DNA of 64,000 bases from Pleurodeles waltl (lineage: Eukaryota; Chordata; Amphibia; Caudata; Salamandridae), in the NCBI RefSeq assembly GCF_031143425.1, contig NW_027150034.1, forward strand, positions 80,001-144,000. The letters are read 5' to 3'. The notes beneath the pieces were generated by a model that was given only the letters and a program-made list of their open reading frames with translations, searched no databases and was not told where the DNA came from. Each line of letters starts with the position of its first letter. The stretch's first letter is position 1. Positions 62,607 to 64,000 of this stretch are shown in pieces. The translations under genes were made by a program, and so were the position numbers.

Positions 62607-64000
62607 TCACACCTCCTTGGATTCCCCTAGGTCTCTAGTTTTCAGAAATGCACAGGTTTGGTAGGTTTCCTTAGTTGCTGGCTGAGCTAGAGGCCAAAAT
62701 CTACAGGTAGGCACTTCGCAAAAAACACCTCTGTTTTCTTTCAAAAATTTGGATGTGTCCACGTTGCGCTTTGGGGCGTTTCCTGTCGCGGGCGCTAGGC
62801 CTACCCACACAAGTGAGGTATCATTTTTATCGGGAGACTTGGGGGAACGCTGGGTGGAAGACAATTTGTGGCTCCTCTCAGATTCCAGAACTTTCTGCCA
62901 CAGAAATGTGAGGAACATGTGTTTTTTTAGCCAAATTTTGAGGTTTGCAAAGGATTCTGGGTAACAGAACCTGGTCCGAGCCCCGCAAGTCACCCCTCCT
63001 TGGATTCCCCTAGGTCTCTAGTTTTCAGAAATGCACAGGTTTGGTAGGTTTCCATAGTTGTCGGCTGAGCTAGAGGCCAAAATCTACAGGTAGGCACTTC
63101 GCAATAAACACCTCTGTTTTCTTTAAAAAATGTGGATGTGTCCACGTTGCGCTTTGGGGCGTTTCCTGTCGCGGGCGCTAGGCCTACCCACACAAGTGAG
63201 GTATCATTTTTATCGGGAGACTTGGGGGAACGCTGGGTGGAAGGAAATTTGTGGCTCCTCTCAGATTCCAGAACTTTTGGCACAGAAATGTGAGGAACAT
63301 GTGTTTTTTTAGCCAAATTTTGAGGTTTGCAAAGGATTCTGGGTAACAGAACCTGGTCCGAGCCCCGCAAGTCACCCCTCCTTGGATTCCCCTAGGTCTC
63401 TAGTTTTCAGAAATGCACAGGTTTGGTAGGTTTCCCTAGGTGCCGGCTGAGCTAGAGGCAAAAATCTACAGGTAGGCACTTCGCAAAAAACACCTCTGTT
63501 GTCTTTAAAAAGTTTGGATGTGTCCACGTTGCGCTTTGGGGCGTTTCCTGTCGCGGGCGCTAGGCCTACCCACACAAGTGAGGTATCATTTTTATCGGGA
63601 GACTTGGGGGAACGCTGAGTGCAAAGAAATTTGTGGCTCCTCTCAGATTCCAGAACTTTCTGCCACAGAAATGTGAGGAACATGTGTTTTTTTAGCCAAA
63701 TTTTGAGGTTTGCAAAGGATTCTGGGTAACAGAACCTGGTCCGAGCCCTGCAAGTCACCCCTCCTTGGATTCCCCTAGGTCTCTAGTTTTCAGAAATGCA
63801 GAGGTTTGGTAGGTTTCCCTAGGTGCCGGCTGAGCTAGAGGCAAAAATCTACAGGTAGGCACTTCGCAAAAAACACCTCTGTTTTCTTTAAAAAGTTTGG
63901 ATGTGTCCACGTTTCGCTTTGGGGCGTTTCCTGTCGCGGGCGCTAGGCCTACCCACACAAGTGAGGTATCATTTTTATCGGGAGACTTGGGGGAACGCTG
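62607..64000. repeat. K-type units at the right edge
   Basis: The units at 62607 and 62990 follow 60310 and 60693 at an offset of 2297 bp (six monomers, one of them 382 bp). The unit at 62990 has the 'gcaataaacacc' form normally found in the next unit, so it is a hybrid. 63372 and the partial 63755 are 'cgtttcgc'-related units; 63372 shares 'ctgttgtcttt' with 61458. The array continues beyond the window. Confidence 0.85.

Larger units (their letters stand above)
1..64000. repeat. 383-bp tandem satellite array (whole window)
   Basis: Every part of the window aligns to one monomer of about 383 bp, always in the same orientation, with no interruption and neither end of the array reached. Stepping along the T that follows 'cgcaag' gives 166 complete units between 147 and 63755: 122 of 383 bp, 37 of 384 bp and 7 of 382 bp. 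The consensus has a T7 run, an A6 run, two CCTAGG sites about 44 bp apart, a TAGGCCTA palindrome, and a CpG-dense stretch from 'ccacgttgcg' to 'gcgggcgcta'. I counted 12 CpG per consensus unit. The length is close to two nucleosome repeats, which is common for satellites. The family is not one I can name. A eukaryotic heterochromatic location is inferred. No stretch over 300 bases lacks the repeat, so no other gene-free region needs comment. Confidence 0.99.

Noticed and set aside
61580..63500. 'ctgttgtcttt' change near 61584 and 63496 as a functional motif
   Set aside because: It is a single-base variant shared by two related units, explained by copying.
1..64000. CRISPR array
   Set aside because: Units are 383 bp with no short repeat/unique spacer alternation. 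The whole unit is repeated.
1..64000. Primate alpha satellite or another named family
   Set aside because: The 383-bp period and sequence do not match the 171-bp alpha monomer, and I recognise no other family. No name is claimed.
1..64000. Transposon or insertion sequence with terminal repeats
   Set aside because: No terminal inverted repeats, target-site duplications or transposase/reverse transcriptase motifs are present, and no unit is interrupted.

Overview
The whole 64 kb window is one uninterrupted head-to-tail satellite array. I see no unique sequence, no gene, no RNA gene, no transposon and no edge of the array. Phased on the T after the conserved 'cgcaag', unit starts fall at 147, 531, 915, 1298 and so on to 63755. 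That gives 166 complete monomers plus a partial one at each end. By unit start spacing, 122 monomers are 383 bp, 37 are 384 bp and 7 are 382 bp, which sums exactly to the 63,608 bp between the first and last start. All units share one orientation.

The window suggests a eukaryote. It is a megabase-style satellite with a near-dinucleosomal unit, layered higher-order repeats, and variation dominated by CpG to TpG/CpA changes, as expected where CpG is methylated. A bacterial or phage origin is very unlikely. I do not recognise the satellite as a named family and cannot assign a species. A pericentromeric or centromeric heterochromatin block is the natural inference but is not proven by the sequence.

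Layout, using my own letters for recognisable monomer types: 1-2588 is a J-family block, copied at 8432-11019. 2589-5229 is a founder-like K block. 5230-8774 is a five-monomer tandem duplication. 11020-12740 and 22667-25441 are copies of one another. 12741-20595 is a clean six-monomer higher-order repeat (a-b-c-d-e-f, 2298 bp), itself duplicated as a 3447 bp tandem. 20596-22666 holds types g, h, a', i and j. 25442-31952 is a second a-f array. 31953-33486 recurs at 43831-45363. 35786-39232, 52644-56091 and 59542-62606 are three copies of a K block. e-f-g-h cassettes of 1534 bp fill 56092-59158. The remainder is mixtures of these types.

Nothing here works as a gene set. Open frames on both strands are by-products of the monomer: 383 bp is not divisible by three, so a frame normally closes at each unit, while the 384 bp units (128 codons) let a frame run on into the next. 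The most interesting residual signals are a clustered five-base variant that creates a Pol III B-box-like motif in ten monomers, a motif in nine monomers one base short of the essential CENP-B box positions, hybrid monomers that record unequal exchange, and two distinct length regimes along the array.
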